A DNA stretch of 64,000 nt, taken from positions 1 through 64,000 of the forward strand of contig JANUWF010002066.1 in assembly GCA_026120185.1 (NCBI GenBank), written 5' to 3'. Numbering within the stretch: the first letter of the stretch is position 1; each line of letters starts with the position of its first letter. The DNA comes from Voacanga thouarsii (lineage: Eukaryota; Streptophyta; Magnoliopsida; Gentianales; Apocynaceae). Position numbers and translations under genes: made by a program. Below, one piece after another: positions 1 through 11,971 of the stretch. The notes below the pieces were generated by a model, which saw only the letters and a program-made list of their open reading frames with translations, was not told the origin of the DNA and ran no database searches.

Positions 1-246
1 TTTTTGATGATTTATTTTTGTGTAATGTTTTGGGGAGATGAGAGTGGATAAATTTTATTACGGATTTGTTTTTGGTATTTTGGAATTTATTCTTGGATTG
101 ATATTTATTTTGGGATGTAATAAATTTTAAGTTCAAGTATCATTTATATTCCGCTATTTCATTTATGTGACCTAGTTATAAAGACCCCTTATCCTTTGGA
201 CGGGACGACATCCCGGCCCTGGCGGGTCTATGTAGCGGGGTGTTAC
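1..246 (+). repeat. 3' end of the 5' LTR, element 1
   Basis: These bases repeat 9807-10053 nearly exactly and end in the same GGGGTGTTAC. Most of the few differences from the 3' LTR are transitions (for example GATGAGAG here against GATGGGAG there). The rest of this LTR lies left of the window. Confidence 0.93.
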
Positions 247-249
247 TAG

Positions 250-261
250 TGGTACCAGAGC
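250..261 (+). promoter_or_regulatory. Primer binding site, element 1 (initiator tRNA-Met)
   Basis: TGGTACCAGAGC starts four bases after the LTR end. It matches the plant initiator-tRNA-Met primer site TGGTATCAGAGC at 11 of 12 positions. Reverse transcription of the first strand would start here. Confidence 0.88.
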
Positions 262-345
262 CTAGGTTTAGGCAATTATTGATAGCATTCGTGCTATTTC
301 TTTAAGTCTAAATCTTTATCTAACCTATCTTATTGATATTGTAGG

Positions 346-872
346 ATGGTTAGACTGCTTAGAACAGCGAGGAAAGGGCAACAGTGGCACCCACCTATCC
401 CTCTAGACCTGGAGGACCTTCCAGCTCTCCAGCTTGCCTCTCAGCCAATTATCCCCAGGATAACAGTGATGATGAGGTTATCCCTATGGAGGATAACAGT
501 GATGATGAGATTAACCCTATGGAGGATAGCAATGATGATGAGGTCCAGATCATTGAGCCACCCCCAATTCCGGGGATTGACATAAGCTCGGATAGTGAGG
601 ATGAGGTGATGATAGTGTAGCCTGAACCCCACCCTCCTAATCCCGAGATGGACTTAGCAGCAGATAGCGATGACCCGGGGGAGATAGACTATGAGTCTCC
701 TCCTAGGCCTTCTTTCCTTCCTTCTTCCAGCCGAGTGGAGCCCGGGGAGAGTTCTAGGTGCCCTGGGAAGAAGCCAATAGGGGGATTTGCTAGCGGGGAT
801 GGGGTAGATTTTTCCAAGAACTCTGGAGGATGGTTGTATGAGGCTGATGATGAGGGTTCTGATGAGGATTAG
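346..872 (+). pseudogene. Acidic leader ORF between primer site and gag, element 1
   Basis: An extra reading frame lies between the primer site and gag. From the ATG at 384 it runs to 872 in one frame, broken once by TAG at 618-620 where CAG is the likely ancestor. An in-context ATG at 346 is in another frame, so the original N-terminus may have been shifted. The product would be about 160 residues, strongly acidic and Ser/Pro-rich, with three 33-bp tandem units at 459-549 encoding (D)NSDDE-type repeats. Near its C-terminus it reads VDFSKNSGGWLYE. The minus-strand element keeps a counterpart (20120-20621) with a matching SWLYE block, which argues that this was a real protein. I know no function for it. 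Confidence 0.6.
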
Positions 873-1127
873 AGAACTAGGAGTTCTTTTGATTTGGATG
901 TTTATTTGTTTACTATTTTTTTTTCGAGAACTTTTATGACAAGGATTTTTAATTCTGCTTTCTATCAAATTTTGAATTTATACAAGTCCATTTTTGAAGG
1001 AGAATTTATTCCTTAGCTAAAATTTATATCCGCTTTCTGTTTACATCTATTTGACTATGCATGCAACTACAACTAAAATGATTTGACCCTTAAATGCATA
1101 CACTTAGCATCTGGGGTGTGGTTTAGA

Positions 1128-4100
1128 ATGGCACCCAAGCGTCGTGCAGCTACAGTAGGTGGAAGAGTTCCGGAAGTCGATCAAGTGGCACCGGAAGTAG
1201 AAACAACTCAGATGCAAGCACCCAGCCGGGGTGACGGGGATGGTTCGGATATGGGATCGAGGTCTGAAGTTCCAATTGATGTGACCATGGGCCAGGCATT
1301 CAGCAAGATGGCCGAGATTTTGCAGTCAATGACCGAGCGACGAAACCCGATGGGTGAAGATGAGGCCTTAGAGAGGTTCCTGAAGTTTCAGCTGCCCGTC
1401 TTCCTGGGCGAAGCGAAACAGGATCAGAAGGCGGAGCAGTGGGTTGAACAGTTGGAGGACATATTCGCGACGCTCCAGCACACCGAGGAGCAGATGGTTA
1501 AGTTTGCAGCTTTCAGATTGAGAGGACCAGCTCAAGCGTGGTGGCAGCGGGTCCAAGACGACTGGGAGATGGACGAGCAGGAATGGACGTGGTCTAACTT
1601 TGTGGAAGCCTTCAGGGCGGAGTACATTCCACAGTGGATTGTGGAGAAGCGAGAGGACGAATTCCAGAATCTGAGGCAGGGAAGCATGCCGGTAGCCCAG
1701 TACGCGGCCCGGTTCACTCAGTTGTCCAAGTACTGCAAGCGATTGGTGGACACCGAGCAGAATAGGACGAGGCAATTCGTCAAGGGGCTGAGACCGGAGT
1801 TGAGGAGAGCATTGGCACCTACCCCACCGACAACCTATTCGGGGGTTGTAGACGCAGCTACTCGGACGGAAAATGAGGATCGCAGTAGGATGGCAGTAAA
1901 ACCCTTCCAGCTGCTAAGACAACCGCAAGGACAATTCCCGAGACTGCAACCCCACAAGCGCCCCACCAACCACCAATGGCAGAACCGGGGGAAGCAAGCC
2001 AGGACAGCACCAAGTGGACCTGCCCCGAATCTCCCATCATGCAGGCAGTATGGAAGGAAAGGCCACACCGAGAGGAATTGTTGGTCCAAGGATGGTGAGA
2101 GAAAGTGCTATCACTGTGGCGACCCGAACCACCTGAGGAACACCTGCGCCAAATTACACCGAGTCGGGCAAGGAAACCCGACTCAAAACCCGGGGCCTAA
2201 CCGAGCCAACCCTACGGGAGCATCCGGGAGTGGAGCGCCAAAGCCGCAAGTGAAGGCCAAGGTGTTCGCTCTCAACAGAGAGGAAGTTAGGTCCGATGTA
2301 GCGGTGGTGGAATGTACATTCACTATTCAAGGACGTTCCGTTAATGCTTTGATTGATCCTGGCTCTACTCATTCCTATATAAACAAGTTGTGTGCATGTC
2401 ATTTGGGTTGGGATGGAGTGGAGCTACCTTTCATTTTAGAGGTAAGCACACCTTTGGGGAAAATGGTGCAAGCGGATCGGTATGTAAAGGAGTGTAAAGT
2501 TAATGTGGAGAGAGAAAGTTTGGAAGGGGATTTGATAGTGTTAGACATTGAGGATTATGACTTGATCTTGGGAATGGACTGGTTAGCCAAACATGGGGCT
2601 AGGGTAGATTGTAAAAATAAGACAGTCCAGTTCGTTAGGCTAGGATGTGATGTATTGGAATTTAATGGCAAGAGGGTGAAAGAATGTAAGTATTTGATTG
2701 CGGGGGCTAAAGCCCGAAAATTGTTAAAGCAAGGGTGTCAAGGGTACCTGGCTTACGTGATAAACAAGCCGAAGGACCAATGCACTTTGGAAGACACAGA
2801 AGTAGTGAAGGATTTTCCCGATGTGTTTCCGGCGAAGCTTGATTCTCCACCCCCTAGCCGAGAAGTGGAATTCACCATCGACTTAGTTCCAAGAGCGGAA
2901 CCAGTAACGCGAACTCCGTACCGGATGGCACTGGCAGAGTTGAAAGAGTTGAAAGAGTAGTTGGAGGAGTTAGTGAGTCAAGGCTATATCAGGTCGAGCA
3001 CGTCGCCCTAGGGAGTGCCTGTGCTATTTGTAAAGAAAAAGGATGGAACTCTTAGGCTATGCATCGACTACCGAGGGGTGAACAACTTGACGATCAAGAA
3101 CAAATATCCCCTACCGTTGATTAACGAACTATTCGACCAGTTGCAAGGATCCAGTTGCTACTCTAAGTTGGATCTGAGGCAAGGGTACTACCAGGTGCGG
3201 ATAAGAGAGGATGATATTCCCAAGACAGCCTTCAACACCATATATGGACATTACGAGTTCGTGGTGATGCCGTTCGGGATGACTAATGCTCCAACAGTAT
3301 TCATGGACCTGATGCACCGAGTATTCTGACCTTATCTGGACAAGTTCGTGGTAGTCTTCATCGACGACATTTTGATCTACTCCAAGAGTCTGGAGGAGCA
3401 TGCAGAGCATCTGAAGCTCGTACTGGAGAAGCTTTGGGAGCACAAGCTATACGCCAAGTTCAGCAAGTGCGAATTTTGGATAGACAGTGCGGCATTCCTT
3501 GGCCATGTAGTGACCAAGGAGGGAATCAAGGTGGACCTGGCAAAGGTTGAAGCGGTATCGGACTGGAAGCAGCCGAAGAGTATCACTGAGATCCGAAGTT
3601 TCTTGGGACTGGCTGATTACTACCGAAGATTTATCAAGGGATTTTCGACACTTGCATCACCAATGACCCGATTATTGTGAAAGGATGTTCCATTTGTATG
3701 GAACGAGAAATGCGAGAAAAGTTTTCAAGAACTGAAGCGCAGACTGATGTCAGCATCGGTATTGAGTCTACCGGAGGAAGGGAAACCTTACGCGCTATAT
3801 ACTGACTCTTCGAAAGAAGGACTGGGAGCAGTGTTCATGCAGGACCGGAAGGTGATTGCTTACGCTTCTCGGAAGCTGAGACCTCATGAAGTCAACTATC
3901 CCACTCATGATTTGGAGCTGGCAGCTATAGTGTTCGCCCTAAAGAAATGGCGACACTACCTATATGGAGCCGGATACGAGGTATTCACCGACCATAAGAG
4001 TCTAAAGTATATCTTCACCTAAAAGGATCTGAACTTGAGGCAGCGAAGGTGGATGGAATTCTTACAAGAATACCGTTACCCGATCAACTACTATCTCGAG

Positions 4101-5684
4101 AAGGCCAACGTGGTGGCGGACGCCCTAAGCAGAAAAGTTGGGATGGCCAGGTTAAGGGTGCAGGAAATGCAAGCGGTGCAGGATGTGTTGGACAGAAGGG
4201 TGGAAGTGCAAGACAAAGGGATTATCATAAGCAATTTGAAGTTGGTGCCGAATTTGAGAAAGGAAATCGTGGAAGCTCAGCAAGGCAACGTCGAATTTCA
4301 GCTTTTCAAGGACAAGGCGCTAAAGCGGCCCAGCAGTTAATTCCGTCTAGATGAGATAGGAGTTCTACATTTCAGGGATCGGTTGTGTATACTCGAAGAG
4401 CAGCAATTAAAGGACCGAATTTTGGAAGAAGCGCACAAGAGCAATTACGCCATTCATCTGAGGGAAGTCAAGATGTATCAGGACTTGAAGAGAGCCTATT
4501 GGTGGCCCGGACTGAAGCGAGATGTGGTCAAGTATGTCTCGACCTGTCTCACCTGCCAAAAAGTCAAAGCGGAGCATAAGAAGTCAGCGGGACTATTACA
4601 GCCATTGCCAGTACCAGAATGGAAGTGGGAAGAGGTGACTATGGATTTTGTCACTGGGCTTCCCATGTCAAGGACTCAAAAGGACGCCATATGGGTAGTG
4701 GTGGATCGACTAACCAAGTCGGCCCATTTCATACCGGTGAATGTGAGGGACTCGATAGAGAAGCTGGCTCAGACTTATGTTCGAGAGATCGTCCGACTAC
4801 ATGGAGTGCCTTCAAGCATAGTGTCAGATCGAGACCCGAGGTTTACGTCTCATTTCTGGGGAAAGTTTCAGGAAGCAATGGGGTCGAATCTGAAATTCAG
4901 TATGACGGCGCATCCGCAGACCGATGGGCAGTCAGAAAGGGTGATATAGATATTGGAAGATATGCTGAGAGCCTGTGTTTTGGACTTCAGAGATAAATGG
5001 ATAGAGTGTGTACCGTATGCAGAATTATCGTATAACAACAGCTACCAAGCTTCGATCGGGATGGCACCGTATGAGGCTTTGTGTGGGCGCAAAAGTCAGG
5101 TACCGTTGTATTGGAGTTGGTCCGAAGATGGTCATGTTAGCAAAACCAGAGAAGTATGTGTCCAAGAAATGTTGGATAAAGTGAAATTGATCAAGGAAAG
5201 GTTAAAGGCGGCACAGAGTCGGCAGAAGAGCTATGCGGACAACCGGCAAAAGGATTTAGAATTTCAAGTCGGGGACAACGTGTTTTTGAAGTTGACGCCA
5301 AACAGAGGAATTTTGAAGCATCCGAAGGGCGAGAAGTTGAATCTGAGATATTTGGGACCGTTTCTGATTAAGGAAAGGATTAGACCGGTAGCTTACCGAT
5401 TAGACCTGCCAGATGGGTTGACGGGAATCCATGATGTGTTTCATGTGTTACAATTGAAGAAGTATAATGCGGATCCTGGTCATGTATTGAATGATGAACC
5501 GTTAGTGTTGCAGCGAGACCTGAGCTATATGGAGAAGCCTATGCGAATATTGGACCGCAGTGTCAAGACTCTCTGGAGTAAGCAGATACCGATGGTTAAG
5601 ATTCAGTGGGAGCACCATGGCACGTAGGATGCCACATAGGAGTCGAAAGAGTGGGTTAAACGGAAGTATCCCGAGTTGCAATAG
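1128..5684 (+). pseudogene. Ty3 gag-pol polyprotein with chromodomain, element 1, broken by nine stop codons
   Basis: One reading frame holds the whole polyprotein, starting MAPKRRAATV at 1128. In order: gag with CCHC knuckles (the second, CYHCGDPNHLRNTC, at 2106-2147 is intact; the first reads CRQYGRKGHTERNC, so its second Cys is Tyr); protease DPGSTHSYI at 2355; RT with FIDD at 3357-3368; RNase H TDSS at 3801; integrase with HHCC zinc site and D, D, E at 4644, 4827 and 4935; chromodomain from about 5547 to 5684. Stops interrupt it at 2958, 3009, 3327, 3678, 4020, 4338, 4947, 5625 and 5637, yet there is no frameshift in 4.5 kb. Most stops sit where the family normally has Gln, Arg or Trp. 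It makes no full polyprotein. Confidence 0.95.
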
Positions 5685-5718
5685 AGGTATGCTTGAATTT
5701 CGGGGCGAAATTCCTCTA

Positions 5719-5730
5719 ATGAGGGGAGGA
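5719..5730 (+). promoter_or_regulatory. Polypurine tract, element 1
   Basis: ATGAGGGGAGGA directly precedes the TGTGAAACCC start of the 3' LTR. This is the expected plus-strand primer position and it fixes the LTR boundary at 5731. Confidence 0.87.
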
Positions 5731-8700
5731 TGTGAAACCCTAGTCAAAACCAACCTTAGAGTGAGGAGGTTGGGATGCATATCATAATTTATTGCATGTT
5801 TAAATATATTTTTAAATGATTTTCTATGCTTTGAATTTAAGTTTTATTGTCTCGAAGGCTTGGTTGTGAGTATTGCTTGAGAAGGGCAAAATAGTAATTT
5901 TTGCTTGAGGTGGAAAAAGGGAGACAACTTGAGGATTGAATAAGAAATATATTTTTTTTTTTTTTAGGGAAAATAAGAATAAGAGTTGTTGTGGTTTAGT
6001 GGTTAGAGCCTTAGAATTAATTCTTGAGGTCTTGGGTTCAAATTCCATCATAGGAGCTTTAGCTTGGTTAAATTTTCTTTTTGCTTGGGAAGTATCATTT
6101 TCGGCCTTAGCGGTGTTTGGAGTAGGATAGAGATGTTATCCTATGATAGGCGTGATAGGAGTCTTCAAATCCTACTCATTTGTTCTACATAAAATTCCTA
6201 AGAGGAATTCATTTCCTCTTGATCCTTAATTTTCCTATTTCTCAATTCATTAATTTGTTCAAATTGTTCTAGCCAACTTCTTTCCAGAAATTCCAGTGAA
6301 GTGCTGTGGCTTTATAGAATCAAAATGTCTTAGTGGAAGACATTTTATGGTCTGAAAATTTGGAGGAGATGTGAAAGATTCCAAGAGGATAAATCCCTTT
6401 AGTGAACTTTCTAAAAATTCAATCTACCTACGTTCATCTTCCTTCTTGGAATGAACTGAAATTTTCTAGCTTCTTCTGCCTTCAAGTTGTCAAAACTCTT
6501 AGCTAATATTCCCTCCTAAATGCTGCCAAAAAAATAGCCTTTTGGATCAGCTTGCAACCTAAATTTCTTTGATCATTTTCGGACTGCACAAAATTGGTGC
6601 AAAACCAAAAAAATCCCTGGGCAAATCGCAGCTTTAGAGGTCCGAAACCAAGCAGTTTTCTTCCAATTTTTGTTCAGCACCTTAGCCATGTTTTTCTTAA
6701 ATGAAGAAGGCTAGAAACCAGCCTTGAAAACCCCTGAAACTCCCCTTCAAACTCCCTGCAAACCGGCTGGAAGAGGGCAGCCGAAAACTGCCCAGAAAAT
6801 TCCAGCAAGCAGCGAAATTCTGTGCAGGAATTTTTCAGCTTTGTTTCCTAATTCTACCCTAACCGAAACTCCATCCTTCTTCTGCACAAACCACCCTTAA
6901 ACCTTCAGTAACTGAGCTCCATTATCCCCCTCAAGCTTCTGCACGAAAATCCAGTCATGGCTGCCTAAAAGATTTCCAAAAAAAATCTGCAATCATGCCT
7001 TGATTAGGATACCAAAATTGCAGCCACTATGATTTAACAACTTTCTATAAAATATACCCCAAACAATCAGACATTCCCTTCACCATTACACTCAGTATTT
7101 TTGGCCACCTTAAGCCTCCCTCAACTAGCATTCATCTAGCCGAAACACTGCCCAGCAATTCAGCCATGGCAGACTTCCAAAAGCTCTCCCATAATCAAAG
7201 GTATTCTTGAATATTTAGTTTCCAAATTTGCTTCCTAAAAATATTCTTCAAGGATTCTAACAACTAGCCTTTCCTTTTCCCTTCCAAACCAGAGAATTAT
7301 CTCCCTAAACCCTACAGAAATTTGGCCAGCCCTAATTTCTTCAGAATTTCAGCAGCCTCCATCCAAAAACTCCCTATTCCCTTCAACCTTCAAGAACATA
7401 CAACACACCAAGAACACCTACTTCTTTCTTTCACCTAATACCTAACCAAATCACTTCAAACTACTTCTAAAAACTCTAGAATTCATCTACTCACTGTCGT
7501 GAGTCCATCAACACCATTCTTAACATCAAACTCCAAAATCTAACTTGCTAGTTTGGATAAAAAACTAGAAATTTTGTGAAGACTCAAGAACACTATCAAG
7601 GTAGGTTTGTTCTAACAACTCCATCTTCTCTAATCATGATCTCTAATGAATATATATATATGAATAAATCCACTAATGGTCTCTCTCTCTCTCTCCTCCT
7701 TGGCCGGATGATTTCTTCTCCAATGGTCATGCTTCTTTCACCTTCTTTGGTCGGATTTAGACATCTAGGAGTTGAGAATTATTCAAAACTCCTTCAAGGG
7801 AATTCATCAAGCAAGTAAGCTTTCTTTTAACGCTTCTTTTAATTCTAGATTCATGTCTCTAGGATGATGTTGATAGAAGGTGGATTGTGGATAGGATTTG
7901 AGTATGTGTTGTTGAGATTGAAGCATGAATATATGTATGAATATGAAGGAGATGGGATTTATGTATGGATGGATTATCTTGGTTGATTGTATGATGATTT
8001 GAGGTTTAATGCATGCCTCTATGATTAAGTATGTTAGAGATTATGTCACCTTTGGTGAATATGATTTATATTCATGTTGGATTGTTGAAGCCATGATCAT
8101 ATTTATGCTAGTAGGGGTTAGATCATGTCTTGATAAATTGATATCTATGCTTGTATGCATGATTTGGATGATTTGATGAATTAAAGGATTGTATATGTTC
8201 ATGATTGTGAATAGCCATAGAAATATGATCATGATCTAGTTGTCCCTAAGCTAATTTTTATTTCATGAATAAAATATTTAATAATATGATTTTGCTAGTA
8301 ATTTCGAAAAAACCCTAGGAAGGGTGGATTTGGATTATTATATATATAAAGGATATCTTAGTCAAATAAATAATAGTTTTGATAGAAAAATAAAATAAAA
8401 TATATCGATATTTTATAAAAATAATGAAATCAACTAAAGCCTTTTTTTTTAAATAATCATAATTAGTAAAATACTTATTATTAAAATTTAATTATTATCT
8501 TTTAATCAAAACCTATTAAAACTTATTTATTATTTTCCAAGCAAAGCTCATTAAAATTCATTTTCAACTAACTTTAGTTATCAATTATTTTCTAACAGCT
8601 AAATTATTAATAAATCATTATTTTTCCTAAAAACCACCTAAGACTCTTTATCAAATAAACTCTAAATTTTCTTAGCAATATTTAAACCTTTAACTTATTA

Positions 8701-10053
8701 GTACTTATTTCTCAAAAAATTAATTATTTTAAATATCAAATTATCCTTAGCTTATAAACCTATTATTTGGCCTTAAAACTTGGGACACTAGGATCATGAT
8801 AGTAGTAAGTTGAGTTGTTTAAATTGAGAAAGTGAATTTTGGCTTGAGTTTGATTGTGGTTTGTATTTGCCCATGCGGGGTTAGGTCAGCAGTTGGAGAC
8901 CTTTTTATTGTGAGCAAGAATCAGGTAAGTTCTTGCATAAAACCTGATTGATGAAAAGTGTTTGATTATGGCAAGCCAAATGTAGAGTGCATGGACACTC
9001 ATCTTTGTAAAGGCAATTGAGGATTGTCTCCTGTCTTATTTCCGTCAAACAAATTATTTGAAAACCAATAAGCAGATTTATTCAAACTCAAAACTCTTTC
9101 TAAAACTGATTTTGACAAAGACTTTGGAATCCCTTAATTATCATATTCAAGTGGAACTATGTTTTGTTCATTTTTTTTCCCAAGTGGGATATGTTACGTT
9201 GAGTACTTAATAAGGGTGGAATTCTGGGCTAGTCTTTGAGGGGTTAGGGTAAGTCTCTCAGTAGATGGCCACCTCTGAGGTGTGAGTCTTTCCCGGATAA
9301 GACGACAGTCCAGTAAGTCGTGCCGGTCCGAGCTAGCAGTGTTCTTTTTAAGTCAAGTGACTGCATTTTGCCAGAATAGACACCCGGTTATTGTTTGGGT
9401 ATAGAGAATGAGGAGTATCTTGCCCAGTAGGCAGATCACCTACTTTTGTTAGTCTGCACAAAGTGTGGCATTCTGACCGGCGGTATGCACAAAATGTGGC
9501 ATGCTGACCATCCGGTTATGGGGCCAAACGTGTGGTAACCCGTAATCATTTCTTTCGAGTGGTTGATTTTATAAATTATGTATGGCTAGAAATGCTAAAA
9601 CACCACTCTTGTTTTTGACCGATGTTTATTGCTTGCCAGTGATCTCTTATAAAGAATTTTATACTTTGCATTCACGAACTGTTTTCACTGAACAGCCAAA
9701 GCACACACGAACTTACTGAGATTTCTGTCTCACCACCATTTTACCATGATTTCAGGTTGATCCTACTGTGGGGATGAGTAGCTTGATTATACCTGCTTCG
9801 GAAGATTTTCTGATGATTTATTTTTGTGTAATGTTTTGGGGAGATGGGAGTGGATAAATTTTATTACGGATTTGTTTTTGGTATTTTGGGATTTATTCTT
9901 GGATTGATATTTATTTTGGGATGTGATAAATTTTAAGTTCAAGTATCATTTATATTCCGCTATTTCATTTATGTGACCTAGTTATAAAGACCCCTTGTCC
10001 TTTGGACGGGGCGACATCCCCGGCCCTGGCGGGCCTAGGTAGCGGGGTGTTAC
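5731..10053 (+). repeat. 3' LTR of element 1 (about 4.3 kb)
   Basis: The LTR starts TGTGAAACCC after the polypurine tract and ends GGGGTGTTAC(A) at 10053; its last part repeats bases 1-246. It has no protein-coding content. It contains a tRNA-like A-box/B-box module near 5985, a CT/TA microsatellite region near 7650-7700, a TATA-like TTATATATATAAAGG near 8338 that could be the promoter, and a stretch near 9230-9550 whose short motifs recur in the LTRs of the minus-strand element. ORFs inside it, such as the one at 7576-7818, show no similarity I recognise. Confidence 0.92.
5985..6060 (+). repeat. tRNA-derived, SINE-like module inside the 3' LTR of element 1
   Basis: GTGGTTTAGTGGTTAGAGCC resembles a pol III A box and GGGTTCAAATTCC, about 35 bases further on, resembles a B box (GGTTCGAATCC). 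Spacing and wording match the tRNA-derived head of plant SINEs. The flanks do not form a 7-bp acceptor stem, so it is not a tRNA gene. It follows a poly-T run. The end of the SINE body was not resolved, and the LTR of the minus-strand relative does not obviously carry it. Confidence 0.45.
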
Positions 10054-11971
10054 ATAATCTTTGCATATTAATGATATCCTATCTCATTAAGAATATGATT
10101 AGGGATAGTTTAAGTATAAGTACTATATAGTGTAATAGGAATCTCACATCATGATCTCTATTATAATTTTCTTATTACTGTATAATGTGTTTGGAACTTT
10201 ATCTATTAGTTTTATACACATACACTTGTGAAACAAAGAATCTTTTATTGAATAAATGCGCAAAATATATTGTATAAATGATTATCTCTAATGCATAATA
10301 CCAACAATTTTCCACTAGTTGCTGTTCCGATTGTTTTGAAGACTAATGGAATTTTGGGTATAAATACACCTTTATAGCCTCAAATCAAAAGGGAGACATT
10401 TTTTAGAGCTATCTTAGAACATTGGGTTCTCTCCAAGAACCCTAGGTTTGAGAGTTTGTACACAAGATTCGAGGAAGACCAAGGGATTCGAGGAGGAAGA
10501 AGAGAAAATTACAAAGAGATCTCAAGAAAGAAGAAGAAAGAGCTTGTCTATGAGTGTTTCTTTACCTTTTCTTTGTAATCTTATTTTGCAATTTTTGTGC
10601 TAAACTTTGGTTTTGAATTGTAACGAAGGATTGCACACTATTTTATGCTTTAAGTTGATGAATTTTACTTAGATCTATGATTTTTATTCTATGGTATTTG
10701 GTTATTTGTGTTTATTATGTTATTTTAGTTTAGTTGGGATTGTGATTGGATTTCTTCAATTATATATTCTACCTTAATGATTTCAAGAGATATTGTTAAG
10801 GTTAGCACACTTTCATGAATGATTTAATGTCTGCCATCCTTAATTAACCCGATAGGAAGGTTGTGGATTATGACTAAATAACCAAAAAACTTATGAAATT
10901 GTCTAAAGATAAGGGTTTTGTGACTTCCAGATGATTTGGGTTTGTGAGTGGTAATTAATGCATCATTAGTCTTAGGTAATTAAGTAGAGATACCAATTAG
11001 TTAAGACTAGGGATTAGGGATCTCATAACTCGAAAGAGAGTGAGATTAACTTTTAATTCACACCAATGCCTAGAGTTAGAATTTATGGATCTAAGGGGTA
11101 CTAATTTTTTAGGTGTCTAATGAAGGAATTTCTTGTGTTACATAACCTTTATCTTTTTCCAATCCTTGATAAATTCGTGACTCTTTCTTGTGTAAGAATT
11201 TAATAAGTCTCCTAGTGTATTTCGTTTCTTGTATTTTACATTTTTATTTAGTTAAACAATAAAAAAAAAAGGAAGAAGAGGTAATTGCTATGTTCCTGAA
11301 AGTTCTTCAATACTTGCAAATAATATCCATACTACATAATAGTTGCACTTGTCTATATACGTTTGTTGTATGATTTGACTTGGCATTTTAATTTATAAAA
11401 CTTGTGTGATTATAGGGCATTATTGAATTTAATTCTACACACTCGCAATACACACATCAAGCTATGGAAGCGCATCTTGTTATCAAAGCACTATGGTGAT
11501 CAATAAGCTTTAGGATTCTAGAACCATGAGACATGGAGCTCTGCTGCTTGTCATGAGTATGTAATATCATTGATATGAAAAATATTTTCTTTATGGTTCT
11601 ATTCTTCGCAAAAGAGGACTACCTAAAAGTGCTAGAGGTAGGTCCATGTATTGTGCTAGAGCAAAACCTCCTGGTGTCCAACTAGAGAATAAATTTCAAG
11701 TTTTTAACAAAGGTAATACCTAGTGCATTGGTCTAAGTCAAATTGCCCAAGATACCACTCGAGTTCTGTGAAAAAAAAACTCTTACTACAGATGTGGAAC
11801 CATATAAAGAAAGTTGTCAAAATAGATGATACCACTATAGCTGCAACAAAGGGAAGGTATGCATAGATCTTTGTAGAAATAGATTTAAGTAAGCTACTGG
11901 CTTCGTTTCTTAAAGTGTTTGGGCTCTCACAGCTAGTGGAGTCTAAGGGCCTATAAAAGATTTGCTTCAAG
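10054..11971. other. Unassigned spacer between the two Ty3 elements
   Basis: This is AT-rich sequence with no recognisable gene. A promoter-like TATAAATACACC near 10360 followed by a purine-rich leader resembles the inside of an LTR. A weak primer-site-like TTGTTATCAAAGC occurs near 11490. I could not find a second LTR copy, so no element is called. Confidence 0.4.

Larger units (their letters stand above)
1..10053 (+). mobile_element. Ty3 chromovirus LTR retrotransposon (Tekay/Del-like), element 1, left end cut by the window
   Basis: A single + strand element with the end of its 5' LTR at 1-246, an initiator-tRNA-Met primer site at 250-261, an acidic leader ORF, gag-pol in the order gag, protease, RT, RNase H, integrase, chromodomain, a polypurine tract at 5719-5730 and a complete 3' LTR at 5731-10053. 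Integrase downstream of RT and a terminal chromodomain place it among Ty3 chromoviruses; LTRs above 4 kb fit the Tekay/Del clade. The last 246 bp of the two LTRs differ at about seven sites plus one indel, so it is fairly young. It is not autonomous, because gag-pol carries nine in-frame stops. The target duplication cannot be tested, since the left flank lies outside the window. Confidence 0.93.

Noticed and set aside
5985..6060. A functional tRNA gene
   Set aside because: A- and B-box wording is good, but the acceptor stem does not pair and the anticodon stem is poor; it fits a tRNA-derived SINE better.
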